The notes under the pieces: model-generated
What the model was told of the DNA's origin: nothing
The model's input: the letters and a program-made list of their open reading frames with translations, nothing else
The model's database searches: none
Shown here: positions 7,054 through 7,395 of the stretch, piece after piece
Numbering within the stretch: the first letter of the stretch is position 1
Layout: every line of letters begins with the position of its first letter
Program-made: the position numbers and the translations under genes
Origin: Bacteroidota bacterium
GTDB lineage: Bacteria; Bacteroidota; Bacteroidia; NS11-12g; UBA955
Direction of reading: 5' to 3'
Assembly (NCBI GenBank): GCA_947460045.1
Contig: CANHGC010000072.1
Location: 1-7,395, forward strand
DNA: 7,395 nucleotides

Positions 7054-7085
7054 CAAAGGTACTAGCTCAATCACAAACCCACAAT
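7054..7085 (-). promoter_or_regulatory. Bacteroidota-type promoter of yjdM
   Basis: On the minus strand ATTG (7085-7082), 20 bases, then TACCTTTG (7061-7054). The -7 box matches TAnnTTTG exactly and the upstream TTG is at near-standard spacing. The ATG lies 16 bases after the box, so the leader is about 10 bases. Confidence 0.65.
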
Positions 7086-7108
7086 GAGGCATTAAAATTA
7101 TTTCATCC

Positions 7109-7161
7109 CCACCATTTGAAGCAATTACCGCAAATTCGCAACATCCAGATCCACCATTTGA
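7109..7161. repeat. 11-bp direct repeat across the stop of the rightmost frame
   Basis: CCACCATTTGA occurs at 7109-7119 and again at 7151-7161, 42 bases apart. Both copies are preceded by CATCC, directly in the first and with four extra bases (AGAT) in the second. One copy lies inside the end of the minus-strand frame and one just beyond its stop. It may mark a small duplication. Confidence 0.4.
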
Positions 7162-7395
7162 GAATCCATCAAAACCTCTGCATTCTCAGTAGCATTCAAT
7201 CTATGATCTCTCCAACCACTGGCCCACGCCGAATCCAAAGTGTACTGATCGATATCAATGCCCCTACTTAAATTATGTCGAGTTTTCATTTTCTTTCGAA
7301 AGTCAGCACCTCTATCAACACTTGCATTTACGTTATATCTAACGCGTGGATTCACCGTGGTGATAGCGTAACCTGCAACATAAAACATCGAAACA
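7125..7395 (-). CDS. Unrecognised protein, C-terminal part (possible partial gene at window edge)
   Basis: A minus-strand frame ends with TAA at 7125-7127 and stays open to the right edge. The ATG at 7388 is a possible start, but the frame continues past it, so the gene may extend beyond the window. The visible 89 residues include VNPRVRYNVNASVDRGADF, a basic FRKKMKTRHN stretch, and SAWASGWRDH, then an acidic end (MDSQMVDLDVANLR). No family, signal peptide or membrane segment is recognised. Codon use is more A/T-rich than in the neighbours. It lies upstream of yjdM on the same strand, separated by 87 bases containing the yjdM promoter. It could be a real gene end, a decayed gene or a chance frame. 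Confidence 0.35.
   Translation of the reverse strand, partial: VSMFYVAGYAITTVNPRVRYNVNASVDRGADFRKKMKTRHNLSRGIDIDQYTLDSAWASGWRDHRLNATENAEVLMDSQMVDLDVANLR

Noticed and set aside
7290..7388. Resemblance of the rightmost frame to a DUF4136-type lipoprotein start
   Set aside because: Only a short VDRGADF stretch is reminiscent; there is no lipobox in frame and the rest does not follow the family pattern.
1..7395. CRISPR array, tRNA, rRNA, insertion sequence or phage genes
   Set aside because: No regularly spaced repeats, tRNA-like or rRNA-like sequence, transposase or terminal inverted repeats were seen.

Overview
The window looks like chromosomal DNA of a member of the Bacteroidota. Three things point there. 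The plus-strand protein ends in a type IX secretion (Por) sorting domain with the YPNP motif. The gene at 6696-7037 is preceded by a promoter matching the Bacteroidota pattern (TTG, about 20 bases, TAnnTTTG). Start codons mostly lack a clear Shine-Dalgarno sequence and sit behind A/T-rich bases. I cannot name a genus.

Left part (1-2382, plus strand): the 3' end of a large secreted multidomain protein. Its first visible segment resembles the C-terminal end of GH81 endo-beta-1,3-glucanases. It is followed by an Ig-like linker, a CBM6-like module, a PKD-like domain, another Ig-like domain, a tryptophan-rich module of unknown function and the sorting domain. The catalytic part lies left of the window. 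The 67-base convergent gap (2383-2449) holds two hairpins.

Centre (2450-6468, minus strand): a tight four-gene cluster, transcribed right to left. The order is a universal stress protein (Usp), a 42-residue lysine-rich protein, a GH130-family mannoside phosphorylase/hydrolase, and a 782-residue protein fusing a GT4-type glycosyltransferase to a putative alpha/alpha-toroid domain. Gaps are only 11, 11 and 7 bases, so co-transcription is very likely. My reading (inference) is a cytoplasmic, stress-linked module that makes and breaks down a mannose-containing glycoside. The GH130 protein keeps several phosphate-binding positions but appears to have changed others, so phosphorylase versus hydrolase is open. 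Upstream of the Usp gene are a nested inverted repeat over a possible promoter and a tandem 10-bp direct repeat with 12-base spacing, both candidate control sites.

Right part (6696-7395, minus strand): a YjdM/PhnA-family zinc-ribbon protein with its own clear promoter, then an unrecognised reading frame that runs off the right edge. No RNA gene, CRISPR array, insertion sequence or tRNA was seen. The 227 bases between the Usp gene and yjdM hold only the regulatory candidates listed.
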